From Peronospora farinosa (taxonomy: Eukaryota; Oomycota; Peronosporomycetes; Peronosporales; Peronosporaceae), in assembly GCA_947646735.1 (NCBI GenBank), contig CANTFK010000771.1, positions 1-64,000 on the forward strand: a stretch of DNA of 64,000 bases, in the 5' to 3' direction. Positions 1-12,178 of this stretch are shown one piece after another. The notes under the pieces were generated by a model. It had not been told where the DNA came from, did not search any database, and saw only the letters and a program-made list of their open reading frames with translations. Position numbers and translations under genes: made by a program. Positions within the stretch are counted from its first letter, which is position 1, and every line of letters starts with the position of its first letter.

Positions 1-970
1 TCGCTACGGAGCCTAAAGCAGCGTCAAACTTCAGGGCTGGTGAAAATTTCAAGTAGCTCGCAAACCAAGCTCGCAATCGCTGCCAGATGGTTCCGGCCAA
101 AGTAGTATTGTGTTTTGGAGAAGCGGGTGCTGTCGATATTTTGGCGCCAAGTCATTCGTTGCATATACCTATGAGGTACATGTACACATGTTCATTCCCT
201 TGTAGAACTTGAAGAAAACAGGAGGGCCATGAATACCAAAGTAAAGATTTGGCGCACACCATGAGCCTTAATAGCGCTGCGAGTACTCAGCACGTTAAAT
301 AGCACTAATCTACATACTGGTTTGGGAAAACGCGTATGCTGGAAGTTGACGGGCAAATTTGTGACAGAATGAAGTTGGACCGAGAAGAGTACTTCTCAAT
401 GGAAGCGAAGGTGAAGTAAATGACAATACCAACAAGCTTTCGTCTTTACGGAATTTGAGGAGTATTGTTCTCCTTACTACATGATAGAAGCGCCATTTAT
501 GCGCCCCTTCATGTTTTTGCTATTCGGGTCGGAATACACGCTAACACGTTCCTACAAACGCCAGAATAACGTCATCTTAAGGTACAAACGCCTCTCGACA
601 AGCAATGGCGACAGCAGTGGGGGCGGAAGGCTTGTTCACAAAGATGGTCGTATTGTCTCAGCTCACGTATACTGAGTTTGCACTTCTCCGTAACTTTATT
701 TTCGCGACGGAGGCACGATGAAGCATGATTCCCTACTCGATTTGAGAGCTCGTGACGCATTGCATCAATCGATCTAGTGTCACTCATCTCGACGCCAAAT
801 CCGACGACTTTACCAGAAAAAATTTGCAGAAATGCAACCCTCTACAGAAGATAGTCGACTCTTATCAAGTGTTTGGAGGCATCGACTACACTCACAACCC
901 GATTTGCCTCCAAGACAGCAAGTCAAGTACCTATCTACTTCGCCAACTAGCTCAAGCTGACACTACGACG

Positions 971-1411
971 ATGAAATTCACTATCTTCCTCTTCGCTGCT
1001 ATCGCTGTTCTAGGTGTCGTCACGGGTACCGACCAACCTGCCGTGAAAACAGCCGCCGAAGCTCTCGAGAAGATTCAGGCGTCCACATTACCTGACGGCG
1101 TCACGCTAACCGGGATGTCGGAGAAGATCGACCCACCTGCTTCAGCCACTGCAGTTGCTGTGAAGGAGTCAGAAGTCGATGACGGCAAGAACAAAGAAGA
1201 TGACGAGAAAAAGGAGCAATTCGGCTGGGGCCTCGGCGGCTGGGGAGGATGGGGCGGCTGGGGCGGCTATGGACCCTATCGCTTCGGCTTCATGTACGGC
1301 GGCCTCCCTGGCTGGGCCTACCCCTTGGGCTACTGGAATAGATTTGGTGTTGGTCTGTACGGTGGCGGATGCGGTCTGGGTCTGCCCTTCGGTGGTCTCT
1401 ATTACTGCTAA
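971..1411 (+). CDS. Secreted Gly/Trp/Tyr-rich protein, array copy 1 (reference copy)
   Basis: 146 residues. Residues 1-19 form a signal peptide (Lys2, then a hydrophobic core ending VVTG). Residues 20-83 are a hydrophilic, probably helical region with an acidic/lysine-rich end (about 70-83). Residues 84-146 are almost wholly Gly, Trp, Tyr, Phe and Leu, with tandem GGW triplets at 89-99 and two cysteines (134 and the final 146). The start was chosen at 971 because it begins a clean signal peptide. The frame is open upstream to 752 in copies 1-5, but in other copies stops close it, so that stretch is leader. An AATAAA signal lies at 1480-1485. The function is unknown. The composition recalls wall, matrix or adhesive structural proteins, which is inference. 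An effector role is possible but there is no RXLR or LFLAK motif. Confidence 0.88.
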   Translation: MKFTIFLFAAIAVLGVVTGTDQPAVKTAAEALEKIQASTLPDGVTLTGMSEKIDPPASATAVAVKESEVDDGKNKEDDEKKEQFGWGLGGWGGWGGWGGYGPYRFGFMYGGLPGWAYPLGYWNRFGVGLYGGGCGLGLPFGGLYYC

Positions 1412-3130
1412 GTTGACACGACAGTTTTGCAATCCATAGCTATTGTTGCCGTATCGGTGGCGCGACGCTGGCACTTTTAAATAAATGATTCTTTGTCACG
1501 CTTTCATTGCAATGAGCTGCTAGCTTTGTTTGGAAACAACCACTCAAATAATTACTGTCCATGCTGCTCAGGATCACAGTAACATCATCCTATATGGCCA
1601 AATGTAGTTCCGCAATCCAATAATATGCTAGTGCAAACCGACAGTTTAGTAACTTTCACTGACAATGGCATCTTCTCAATGGCATCTCCTTTCGCCATGA
1701 GTCCAAATTTAAGTATACCAATAAGCTTGCACATTGGGCTTGCGATCGATGTGAGCTGCAAGAACACGACGAAAAGAGAGTTTAAATCGGACTGGAAAGA
1801 CAATTTGTATGCAGAGGTGAAGGTGGTCTTGCAATGCGTGACGTGCAGCGCTCACAAACAACCGTCGTCTCTGTATACAAGATGAATGGTCTGATCATTC
1901 AAAATAACGCAGATTATGTAAGAAGGCGACAAGTGCGATCGGAGAAGTGATGAGCACAGCGGCGTTGACGCATTTCTGAAAGTGTATTGATGTTAGCTTC
2001 TTCCACAAGGCAAGTGTACGTTTACCATCCCTATCTCCAATTTTGATGGCGATGCCACCAGTGAAAGCCGTTAATGAACGGTGGAGTCGTACTATAATTG
2101 CCGTAAACTAAACTTGAAGGAGCAGATAGCAACAGCATTATTTGAAACGCTAATTTGCGTCGCTACGGAGCCTAAAGCAGCGTCAAACTTCAGGGCTGGT
2201 GAAAATTTCAAGTAGCTCGCAAACCAAGCTCGCAATCGCTGCCAGATGGTTCCGGCCATAGTAGTATTGTGTTTTGGAGAAGCGGGTAGCTGTCGATATT
2301 TTGGCGCCAAGTCATTCGTTGCATATACCTATGAGGTACATGTACACATGTTCATTCCCTTGTAGAACTTGAAGAAAACAGGAGGGCCATGAATACCAAA
2401 GTAAAGATTTGGCGCACACCATGAGCCTTAATAGCGCTGCGATTACTCAGCACGTTAAATAGCACTAATCTACATACTGGTTTGGGAAAACGCGTATGCT
2501 GGAAGTTGACGGGCAAATTTGTGACAGAATGAAGTTGGACCGAGAAGAGTACTTCTCAATGGAAGCGAAGGTGAAGTAAATGACAATACCAACAAGCTTT
2601 CGTCTTTACGGAATTTGAGGAGTATTGTTCTCCTTACTACATGATAGAAGCGCCATTTATGCGCCCCTTCATGTTTTTGCTATTCGGGTCGGAATACACG
2701 CTAACACGTTCCTACAAACGCCAGAATAACGTCATCTTAAGGTACAAACGCCTCTCGACAAGCAATGGCGACAGCAGTGGGGGCGGAAGGCTTGTTCACA
2801 AAGATGGTCGTATTGTCTCAGCTCACGTATACTGAGTTTGCACTTCTCCGTAACTTTATTTTCGCGACGGAGGCACGATGAAGCATGATTCCCTACTCGA
2901 TTTGAGAGCTCGTGACGCATTGCATCAATCGATCTAGTGTCACTCATCTCGACGCCAAATCCGACGACTTTACCAGAAAAAATTTGCAGAAATGCAACCC
3001 TCTACAGAAGATAGTCGACTCTTATCAAGTGTTTGGAGGCATCGACTACACTCACAACCCGATTTGCCTCCAAGACAGCAAGTCAAGTACCTATCTACTT
3101 CGCCAACTAGCTCAAGCTGACACTACGACG
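1412..3130. other. Representative array spacer (between copies 1 and 2)
   Basis: Noncoding spacer. It holds an AATAAA signal (1480), an indel-prone interval (about 1560-1700) with the direct duplication AATGGCATCT, a GTACATGTAC palindrome (near 2336), and the leader of the next gene. Small open frames of 60-86 codons occur on both strands, but indels or stops break several of them in other units, so none is called as a gene. No convincing match to the oomycete initiator consensus was found. The nearest is a weak one about 85 bases before the start codon (ACTCACAACCCGATTT, near 889). Confidence 0.7.
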
Positions 3131-3571
3131 ATGAAATTCACTATCTTCCTCTTCGCTGCTATCGCGGTTCTAGGTGTCGTCACGGGTACCGACCAACCTG
3201 CCGTGAAAACAGCCGCCGAAGCTCTCGAGAAGATTCAGGCGTCCACATTACCTGACGGCGTCACGCTAACCGGGATGTCGGAGAAGATCGACCCACCTGC
3301 TTCAGCCACTGCAGTTGCTGTGAAGGAGTCAGAAGTCGATGACGGCAAGAACAAAGAAGATGACGAGAAAAAGGAGCAATTCGGCTGGGGCCTCGGCGGC
3401 TGGGGAGGATGGGGCGGCTGGGGCGGCTATGGACCCTATCGCTTCGGCTTCATGTACGGCGGCCTCCCTGGCTGGGCCTACCCCTTGGGCTACTGGAATA
3501 GATTTGGTGTTGGTCTGTACGGTGGCGGATGCGGTCTGGGTCTGCCCTTCGGTGGTCTCTATTACTGCTAA
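3131..3571 (+). CDS. Secreted Gly/Trp-rich protein, array copy 2
   Basis: The protein is identical to copy 1; codon 13 region uses GCG for the Ala that is GCT in copy 1. The spacer behind this copy has small deletions near 3724 and 3815 that remove the duplicated AATGGCATCT element. Confidence 0.87.
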   Translation: MKFTIFLFAAIAVLGVVTGTDQPAVKTAAEALEKIQASTLPDGVTLTGMSEKIDPPASATAVAVKESEVDDGKNKEDDEKKEQFGWGLGGWGGWGGWGGYGPYRFGFMYGGLPGWAYPLGYWNRFGVGLYGGGCGLGLPFGGLYYC

Positions 3572-5271
3572 GTTGACACGACAGTTTTGCAATCCATAGC
3601 TATTGCTGCCGTTCGGTGGCGCGACGCTGGCACTTTTAAATAAATGATTCTTTGTCACGCTTTCATTGCAATGAGCTGCTAGCTTTGTTTGGAAACAACC
3701 ACTCAAATAATTACTGTCCATGCTTAGATCTACATCATCCTATGATGGCCAAATGTAGTTCCGCAATCCAATAATATGCTAGTGCAAACCGACAGTTTAG
3801 TAACTTTCACTGAAATATTTTAAGCATCTCCTTTCGCCATGAGTCCAAATTCAAGTATACCAATAAGCTTGCACATTGGGCTTGCGATCGATGTGAGCTG
3901 CAAGAACACGACGAAAAGAGAGTTTAAATCAGACTGGAGGATAATTTGTATGCAGAGGTGAAGGTGGTCCTGCAATGCGTGACATGCAGCGCTCACAAAC
4001 AACCGTCGTCTCTGTATACAAGATGAATGGTCTGCTCATTCAAAATAACGCAGATTATGTAAGAAGGCGACAAGTGCGATCGGAGAAGTGATGAGTATAG
4101 AGGCGTTGACGCATTTCTGAAAGTGTATTGATGTTAGCTTCTTCCACAAGGCAAGTGTACGTTTACCATCCCTATCTCCAATTTTGATGGCGATGCCACC
4201 AGTGAAAGCCGTTAATGAACGGTGGAGTCGTACTATAATTGCCGTAAACTAAACTTGAAGGAGCAGATAGCAACAGCATTATTTGAAACGCTAATTTGCG
4301 TCGCTACGGAGCCTAAAGCAGCGTCAAACTTCAGGGCTGGTGAAAATTTCAAGTAGCTCGCAAACCAAGCTCGCAATCGCTGCCAGATGGTTCCGGCCAA
4401 AGTAGTATTGTGTTTTGGAGAAGCGGGTAGCTGTCGATATTTTGGCGCCAAGTCATTCGTTGCATATACCTATGAGGTACATGTACACATGTTCATTCCC
4501 TTGTAGAACTTGAAGAAAACAGGAGGGCCATGAATACCAAAGTAAAGATTTGGCGCACACCATGAGCCTTAATAGCGCTGCGATTACTCAGCACGTTAAA
4601 TAGCACTAATCTACATACTGGTTTGGGAAAACGCGTATGCTGGAAGTTGACGGGCAAATTTGTGACAGAATGAAGTTGGACCGAGAAGAGTACTTCTCAA
4701 TGGAAGCGAAGGTGAAGTAAATGACAATACCAACAAGCTTTCGTCTTTACGGAATTTGAGGAGTATTGTTCTCCTTACTACATGATAGAAGCGCCATTTA
4801 TGCGCCCCTTCATGTTTTTGCTATTCGGGTCGGAATACACGCTAACACGTTCCTACAAACGCCAGAATAACGTCATCTTAAGGTACAAACGCCTCTCGAC
4901 AAGCAATGGCGACAGCAGTGGGGGCGGAAGGCTTGTTCACAAAGATGGTCGTATTGTCTCAGCTCACGTATACTGAGTTTGCACTTCTCCGTAACTTTGT
5001 TTTCGCGACGGAGGCACGATGAAGCATGATTCCCTACTCGATTTGAGAGCTCGTGACGCATTGCATCAATCGATCTAGTGTCACTCATCTCGACGCCAAA
5101 TCCGACGACTTTACCAGAAAAAATTTGCAGAAATGCAACCCTCTACAGAAGATAGTCGACTCTTATCAAGTGTTTGGAGGCATCGACTACACTCACAACC
5201 CGATTTGCCTCCAAGACAGCAAGTCAAGTACCTATCTACTTCGCCAACTAGCTCAAGCTGACACTACGACG

Positions 5272-5712
5272 ATGAAATTCACTATCTTCCTCTTCGCTGC
5301 TATCGCGGTTCTAGGTGTCGTCACGGGTACCGACCAACCTGCCGTGAAAACAGCCGCCGAAGCTCTCGAGAAGATTCAGGCGTCCACATTACCTGACGGC
5401 GTCACGCTAACCGGGATGTCGGAGAAGATCGACCCACCTGCTTCAGCCACTGCAGTTGCTGTGAAGGAGTCAGAAGTCGATGACGGCAAGAACAAAGAAG
5501 ATGACGAGAAAAAGGAGCAATTCGGCTGGGGCCTCGGCGGCTGGGGAGGATGGGGCGGCTGGGGCGGCTATGGACCCTATCGCTTCGGCTTCATGTACGG
5601 CGGCCTCCCTGGCTGGGCCTACCCGTTGGGCTACTGGAATAGATTTGGTGTTGGTCTGTACGGTGGCGGATGCGGTCTGGGTCTGCCCTTCGGTGGTCTC
5701 TATTACTGCTAA
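5272..5712 (+). CDS. Secreted Gly/Trp-rich protein, array copy 3
   Basis: The protein is identical to copy 1. There is one silent change in the Pro118 codon (CCG). The leader frame is open upstream, as in copies 1, 2, 4 and 5. Confidence 0.87.
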   Translation: MKFTIFLFAAIAVLGVVTGTDQPAVKTAAEALEKIQASTLPDGVTLTGMSEKIDPPASATAVAVKESEVDDGKNKEDDEKKEQFGWGLGGWGGWGGWGGYGPYRFGFMYGGLPGWAYPLGYWNRFGVGLYGGGCGLGLPFGGLYYC

Positions 5713-7425
5713 GTTGACACGACAGTTTTGCAATCCATAGCTATTGCTGCCGTTCGGTGGCGCGACGCTGGCACTTTTAAATAAATGATTCTTTGTCACG
5801 CTTTCATTGCAATGAGCTGCTAGCTTTGTTTGGAAACAACCACTCAAATAATTACTGTCCATGCTGCTCAGGATCTACATCATCCTATGATGGCCAAATG
5901 TAGTTCCGCAATCCAATAATATGCTAGTGCAAACCGACAGTTTAGTAACTTTCACTGACAATGGCATCTTCTCAATGGCATCTCCTTTCGCCATGAGTCC
6001 AAATTTAAGTATACCAATAAGCTTGCACATTGGGCTTGCGATCGATGTGAGCTGCAAGAACACGACGAAAAGAGAGTTTAAATCGGACTGGAGGATAATT
6101 TGTATGCAGAGGTGAAGGTGGTCCTGCAATGCGTGACGTGCAGCGCTCACAAACAACCGTCGTCTCTGTATACAAGATGAATGGTCTGATCATTCAAAAA
6201 ACCGCAGATTATGCAAGAAGGCGGCAAGTACGATCGGAGAAGTGATGAGTATAGAAGCGTTGACGCATTTCTGAAAGTGTATTGATGTTAGCTTCTTCCA
6301 CAAGGCAAGTGTACGTTTACCATCCCTATCTCCAATTTTGATGGCGATGCCACCAGTGAAAGCCGTTAATGAACGGTGGAGTCGTACTGTATTTGCCGTA
6401 AACTAAACTTGAAGGAGCTGATAGCAACAGCATTATTTGAAACGCTAATTTGCGTCGCTACGGAGCCTAAAGCAGCGTCAAACTTCAGGGCTGGTGAAAA
6501 TTTCAAGTAGCTCGCAAACCAAGCTCGCAATCGCTGCCAGATGGTTCCGGCCAAAGTAGTATTGTGTTTTGGAGAAGCGGGTAGCTGTCGATATTTTGGC
6601 GCCAAGTCATTCGTTGCATATACCTATGAGGTACATGTACACATGTTCATTCCCTTGTAGAACTTGAAGAAAACAGGAGGGCCATGAATACCAAAGTAAA
6701 GATTTGGCGCACACCATGAGCCTTAATAGCGCTGCGATTACTCAGCACGTTAAATAGCACTAATCTACATACTGGTTTGGGAAAACGCGTATGCTGGAAG
6801 TTGACGGGCAAATTTGTGACAGAATGAAGTTGGACCGAGAAGAGTACTTCTCAATGGAAGCGAAGGTGAAGTAAATGACAATACCAACAAGCTTTCGTCT
6901 TTACGGAATTTGAGGAGTATTGTTCTCCTTACTACATGATAGAAGCGCCATTTATGCGCCCCTTCATGTTTTTGCTATTCGGGTCGGAATACACGCTAAC
7001 ACGTTCCTACAAACGCCAGAATAACGTCATCTTAAGGTACAAACGCCTCTCGACAAGCAATGGCGACAGCAGTGGGGGCGGAAGGCTTGTTCACAAAGAT
7101 GGTCGTATTGTCTCAGCTCACGTATACTGAGTTTGCACTTCTCCGTAACTTTGTTTTCGCGACGGAGGCACGATGAAGCATGATTCCCTACTCGATTTGA
7201 GAGCTCGTGACGCATTGCATCAATCGATCTAGTGTCACTCATCTCGACGCCAAATCCGACGACTTTACCAGAAAAAATTTGCAGAAATGCAACCCTCTAC
7301 AGAAGATAGTCGACTCTTATCAAGTGTTTGGAGGCATCGACTACACTCACAACCCGATTTGCCTCCAAGACAGCAAGTCAAGTACCTATCTACTTCGCCA
7401 ACTAGCTCAAGCTGACACTACGACG

Positions 7426-7866
7426 ATGAAATTCACTATCTTCCTCTTCGCTGCTATCGCGGTTCTAGGTGTCGTCACGGGTACCGACCAACCTGCCGTG
7501 AAAACAGCCGCCGAAGCTCTCGAGAAGATTCAGGCGTCCACATTACCTGACGGCGTCACGCTAACCGGGATGTCGGAGAAGATCGACCCACCTGCTTCAG
7601 CCACTGCAGTTGCTGTGAAGGAGTCAGAAGTCGATGACGGCAAGAACAAAGAAGATGACGAGAAAAAGGAGCAATTCGGCTGGGGCCTCGGCGGCTGGGG
7701 AGGATGGGGCGGCTGGGGCGGCTATGGACCCTATCGCTTCGGCTTCATGTACGGCGGCCTCCCTGGCTGGGCCTACCCCTTGGGCTACTGGAATAGATTT
7801 GGTGTTGGTCTGTACGGTGGCGGATGCGGTCTGGGTCTGCCCTTCGGTGGTCTCTATTACTGCTAA
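7426..7866 (+). CDS. Secreted Gly/Trp-rich protein, array copy 4
   Basis: 146 residues, identical to copy 1. Its downstream spacer differs from copy 3 by indels near 8030 and 8250. Confidence 0.87.
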   Translation: MKFTIFLFAAIAVLGVVTGTDQPAVKTAAEALEKIQASTLPDGVTLTGMSEKIDPPASATAVAVKESEVDDGKNKEDDEKKEQFGWGLGGWGGWGGWGGYGPYRFGFMYGGLPGWAYPLGYWNRFGVGLYGGGCGLGLPFGGLYYC

Positions 7867-9581
7867 GTTGACACGACAGTTTTGCAATCCATAGCTATTG
7901 CTGCCGTTCGGTGGCGCGACGCTGGCACTTTTAAATAAATGATTCTTTGTCACGCTTTCATTGCAATGAGCTGCTAGCTTTGTTTGGAAACAACCACTCA
8001 AATAATTACTGTCCATGCTGCTCAGGATCATAACATCATCCTATATGGCCAAATGTAGTTCCGCAATCCAATAATATGCTAGTGCAAACCGACAGTTTAG
8101 TAACTTTCACTGACAATGGCATCTTCTCAATGGCATCTCCTTTCGCCATGAGTCCAAATTTAAGTATACCAATAAGCTTGCACATTGGGCTTGCGATCGA
8201 TGTGAGCTGCAAGAACACGACGAAAAGAGAGTTTAAATCAGACTGGAAGGATAATTTGTATGCAGAGGTGAAGGTGGTCCTGCAATGCGTGACATGCAGC
8301 GCTCACAAACAACCGTCGTCTCTGTATACAAGATGAATGGTCTGATCATTCAAAATACCGCAGATTATGCAAGAAGGCGGCAAGTACGATCGGAGAAGTG
8401 ATGAGTATAGAAGCGTTGACGCATTTCTGAAAGTGTATTGATGTTAGCTTCTTCCACAAGGCAAGTGTACGTTTACCATCCCTATCTCCAATTTTGATGG
8501 CGATGCCACCAGTGAAAGCCGTTAATGAACGGTGGAGTCGTACTATAATTGCCGTAAACTAAACTTGAAGGAGCAGATAGCAACAGCATTATTTGAAACG
8601 CTAATTTGCGTCGCTACGGAGCCTAAAGCAGCGTCAAACTTCAGGGCTGGTGAAAATTTCAAGTAGCTCGCAAACCAAGCTCGCAATCGCTGCCAGATGG
8701 TTCCGGCCAAAGTAGTATTGTGTTTTGGAGAAGCGGGTAGCTGTCGATATTTTGGCGCCAAGTCATTCGTTGCATATACCTATGAGGTACATGTACACAT
8801 GTTCATTCCCTTGTAGAACTTGAAGAAAACAGGAGGGCCATGAATACCAAAGTAAAGATTTGGCGCACACCATGAGCCTTAATAGCGCTGCGATTACTCA
8901 GCACGTTAAATAGCACTAATCTACATACTGGTTTGGGAAAACGCGTATGCTGGAAGTTGACGGGCAAATTTGTGACAGAATGAAGTTGGACCGAGAAGAG
9001 TACTTCTCAATGGAAGCGAAGGTGAAGTAAATGACAATACCAACAAGCTTTCGTCTTTACGGAATTTGAGGAGTATTGTTCTCCTTACTACATGATAGAA
9101 GCGCCATTTATGCGCCCCTTCATGTTTTTGCTATTCGGGTCGGAATACACGCTAACACGTTCCTACAAACGCCAGAATAACGTCATCTTAAGGTACAAAC
9201 GCCTCTCGACAAGCAATGGCGACAGCAGTGGGGGCGGAAGGCTTGTTCACAAAGATGGTCGTATTGTCTCAGCTCACGTATACTGAGTTTGCACTTCTCC
9301 GTAACTTTGTTTTCGCGACGGAGGCACGATGAAGCATGATTCCCTACTCGATTTGAGAGCTCGTGACGCATTGCATCAATCGATCTAGTGTCACTCATCT
9401 CGACGCCAAATCCGACGACTTTACCAGAAAAAATTTGCAGAAATGCAACCCTCTACAGAAGATAGTCGACTCTTATCAAGTGTTTGGAGGCATCGACTAC
9501 ACTCACAACCCGATTTGCCTCCAAGACAGCAAGTCAAGTACCTATCTACTTCGCCAACTAGCTCAAGCTGACACTACGACG

Positions 9582-10022
9582 ATGAAATTCACTATCTTCC
9601 TCTTCGCTGCTATCGCGGTTCTAGGTGTCGTCACGGGTACCGACCAACCTGCCGTGAAAACAGCCGCCGAAGCTCTCGAGAAGATTCAGGCGTCCACATT
9701 ACCTGACGGCGTCACGCTAACCGGGATGTCGGAGAAGATCGACCCACCTGCTTCAGCCACTGCAGTTGCTGTGAAGGAGTCAGAAGTCGATGACGGCAAG
9801 AACAAAGAAGATGACGAGAAAAAGGAGCAATTCGGCTGGGGCCTCGGCGGCTGGGGAGGATGGGGCGGCTGGGGCGGCTATGGACCCTATCGCTTCGGCT
9901 TCATGTACGGCGGCCTCCCTGGCTGGGCCTACCCGCTGGGCTACTGGAATAGATTTGGTGTTGGTCTGTACGGTGGCGGATGCGGTCTGGGTCTGCCCTT
10001 CGGTGGTCTCTATTACTGCTAA
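9582..10022 (+). CDS. Secreted Gly/Trp-rich protein, array copy 5
   Basis: Protein identical to copy 1, with silent changes in codons 118-119. A deletion near 10270 removes the duplicated AATGGCATCT element from the following spacer. It is distinct from the deletion behind copy 2. Confidence 0.87.
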   Translation: MKFTIFLFAAIAVLGVVTGTDQPAVKTAAEALEKIQASTLPDGVTLTGMSEKIDPPASATAVAVKESEVDDGKNKEDDEKKEQFGWGLGGWGGWGGWGGYGPYRFGFMYGGLPGWAYPLGYWNRFGVGLYGGGCGLGLPFGGLYYC

Positions 10023-11728
10023 GTTGACACGACAGTTTTGCAATCCATAGCTATTGCTGCCGTTCGGTGGCGCGACGCTGGCACTTTTAAATAAATGATT
10101 CTTTGTCACGCTTTCATTGCAATGAGCTGCTAGCTTTGTTTGGAAACAACCACTCAAATAATTACTGTCCATGCTGCTCGGATCATAACATCATCCTATA
10201 TGGCCAAATGTAGTTCCGCAATCCAATAATATGCTAGTGCAAACCGACAGTTTAGTAACTTTCACTGACAATATCTTTAAGCATCTCCTTTCGCCATGAG
10301 TCCAAATTTAAGTATACCAATAAGCTTGCACATTGGGCTTGCGATCGATGTGAGCTGCAAGAACACGACGAAAAGAGAGTTTAAATCGGACTGGAAAGAC
10401 AATTTGTATGCAGAGGTGAAGGTGGTCTTGCAATGCGTGACGTGCAGCGCTCACAAACAACCGTCGTCTCTGTATACAAGATGAATGGTCTGATCATTCA
10501 AAAAACCGCAGATTATGCAAGAAGGCGGCAAGTGCGATCGGAGAAGTGATGAGCACAGCGGCGTTGACGCATTTCTGAAAGTGTATTGATGTTAGCTTCT
10601 TCCACAAGGCAAGTGTACGTTTACCATCCCTATCTCCAATTTTGATGGCGATGCCACCAGTGAAAGCCGTTAATGAACGGTGGAGTCGTACTATAATTGC
10701 CGTAAACTAAACTTGAAGGAGCAGATAGCAACAGCATTATTTGAAACGCTAATTTGCGTCGCTACGGAGCCTAAAGCAGCGTCAAACTTCAGGGCTGGTG
10801 AAAATTTCAAGTAGCTCGCAAACCAAGCTCGCAATCGCTGCCAGATGGTTCCGGCCATAGTAGTATTGTGTTTTGGAGAAGCGGGTAGCTGTCGATATTT
10901 TGGCGCCAAGTCATTCGTTGCATATACCTATGAGGTACATGTACCATGTTCATTCCCTTGTAGAACTTGAAGAAAACAGGAGGGCCATGAATACCAAAGT
11001 AAAGATTTGGCGCACACCATGAGCCTTAATAGCGCTGCGATTACTCAGCACGTTAAATAGCACTAATCTACATACTGGTTTGGGAAAACGCGTATGCTGG
11101 AAGTTGACGGGCAAATTTGTGACAGAATGAAGTTGGACCGAGAAGAGTACTTCTCAATGGAAGCGAAGGTGAAGTAAATGACAATACCAACAAGCTTTCG
11201 TCTTTACGGAATTTGAGGAGTATTGTTCTCCTTACTACATGATAGAAGCGCCATTTATGCGCCCCTTCATGTTTTTGCTATTCGGGTCGGAATACACGCT
11301 AACACGTTCCTACAAACGCCAGAATAACGTCATCTTAAGGTACAAACGCCTCTCGACAAGCAATGGCGACAGCAGTGGGGGCGGAAGGCTTGTTCACAAA
11401 GATGGTCGTATTGTCTCAGCTCACGTATACTGAGTTTGCACTTCTCCGTAACTTTGTTTTCGCGACGGAGGCACGATGAAGCATGATTCCCTACTCGATT
11501 TGAGAGCTCGTGACGCATTGCATCAATCGATCTAGTGTCACTCATCTCGACGCCAAATCCGACGACTTTACCAGAAAAAATTTGCAGAAATGAAACCCTC
11601 TACAGAAGATAGTCGACTCTTGTCAAGTGTTTGGAGGCATCGACTACACTCACAACCCGATTTGCCTCCAAGATAGCAAGTCAAGTACCTATCTACTTCG
11701 CCAACTAGCTCAAGCTGACACTACGACG

Positions 11729-12178
11729 ATGAAATTCACTATCTTCCTCTTCGCTGCTATCGCGGTTCTAGGTGTCGTCACGGGTACCGACCAACCTGCC
11801 GTGAAAACACCTGCCGAAGCTCTCGAGAAGATTCAGGCGTCCACATTACCTGACGGCGTCACGCTAACCGGGATGTCGGAGAAGATCGACCCACCTGCTT
11901 CAGCCACTGCAGTTGCTGTGAAGGAGTCAGAAGTCGATGACGGCAAGAACAAAGAAGATGACGAGAAAAAGGAGCAATTCGGCTGGGGCCTCGGCGGCTG
12001 GGGAGGATGGGGCGGCTGGGGCGGCTGGGGCGGCTATGGACCCTATCGCTTCGGCTTCATGTACGGCGGCCTCCCTGGCTGGGCCTACCCCTTGGGCTAC
12101 TGGAATAGATTTGGTGTTGGTCTGTACGGTGGCGGATGCGGTCTTGGTCTGCCCTTCGGTGGTCTCTATTACTGCTAA
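11729..12178 (+). CDS. Secreted Gly/Trp-rich protein, array copy 6 (149 residues)
   Basis: Carries one extra GGW triplet (9 bases) in the Trp-rich block and the substitution Ala28Pro near the mature N-terminus. The leader frame is closed by an in-frame TGA at 11591-11593, which supports initiation at the signal-peptide methionine. Confidence 0.87.
   Translation: MKFTIFLFAAIAVLGVVTGTDQPAVKTPAEALEKIQASTLPDGVTLTGMSEKIDPPASATAVAVKESEVDDGKNKEDDEKKEQFGWGLGGWGGWGGWGGWGGYGPYRFGFMYGGLPGWAYPLGYWNRFGVGLYGGGCGLGLPFGGLYYC

Noticed and set aside
481..675. 64-codon frame (MIEAPFMRPF..) repeated in every array unit
   Set aside because: It is conserved only because the whole unit is conserved. It has no signal peptide, motif or promoter, lies in spacer, and overlaps another open frame on the opposite strand.
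752..970. N-terminal extension making the array protein 219 residues
   Set aside because: It begins with GTG, masks the signal peptide, and is closed by stops in copies 6-15.
1169..1474. Long reverse-strand and second forward frames overlapping the secreted-protein gene
   Set aside because: They are Ala/Pro-rich or Ala/Gly-rich shadows of the GC-rich Gly/Trp codons, with no independent support.
1625..1885. 86-codon frame downstream of the array gene
   Set aside because: Indels in units 2, 3, 5 and 10 shorten or break it while the secreted-protein gene stays intact, so it is not under coding constraint.
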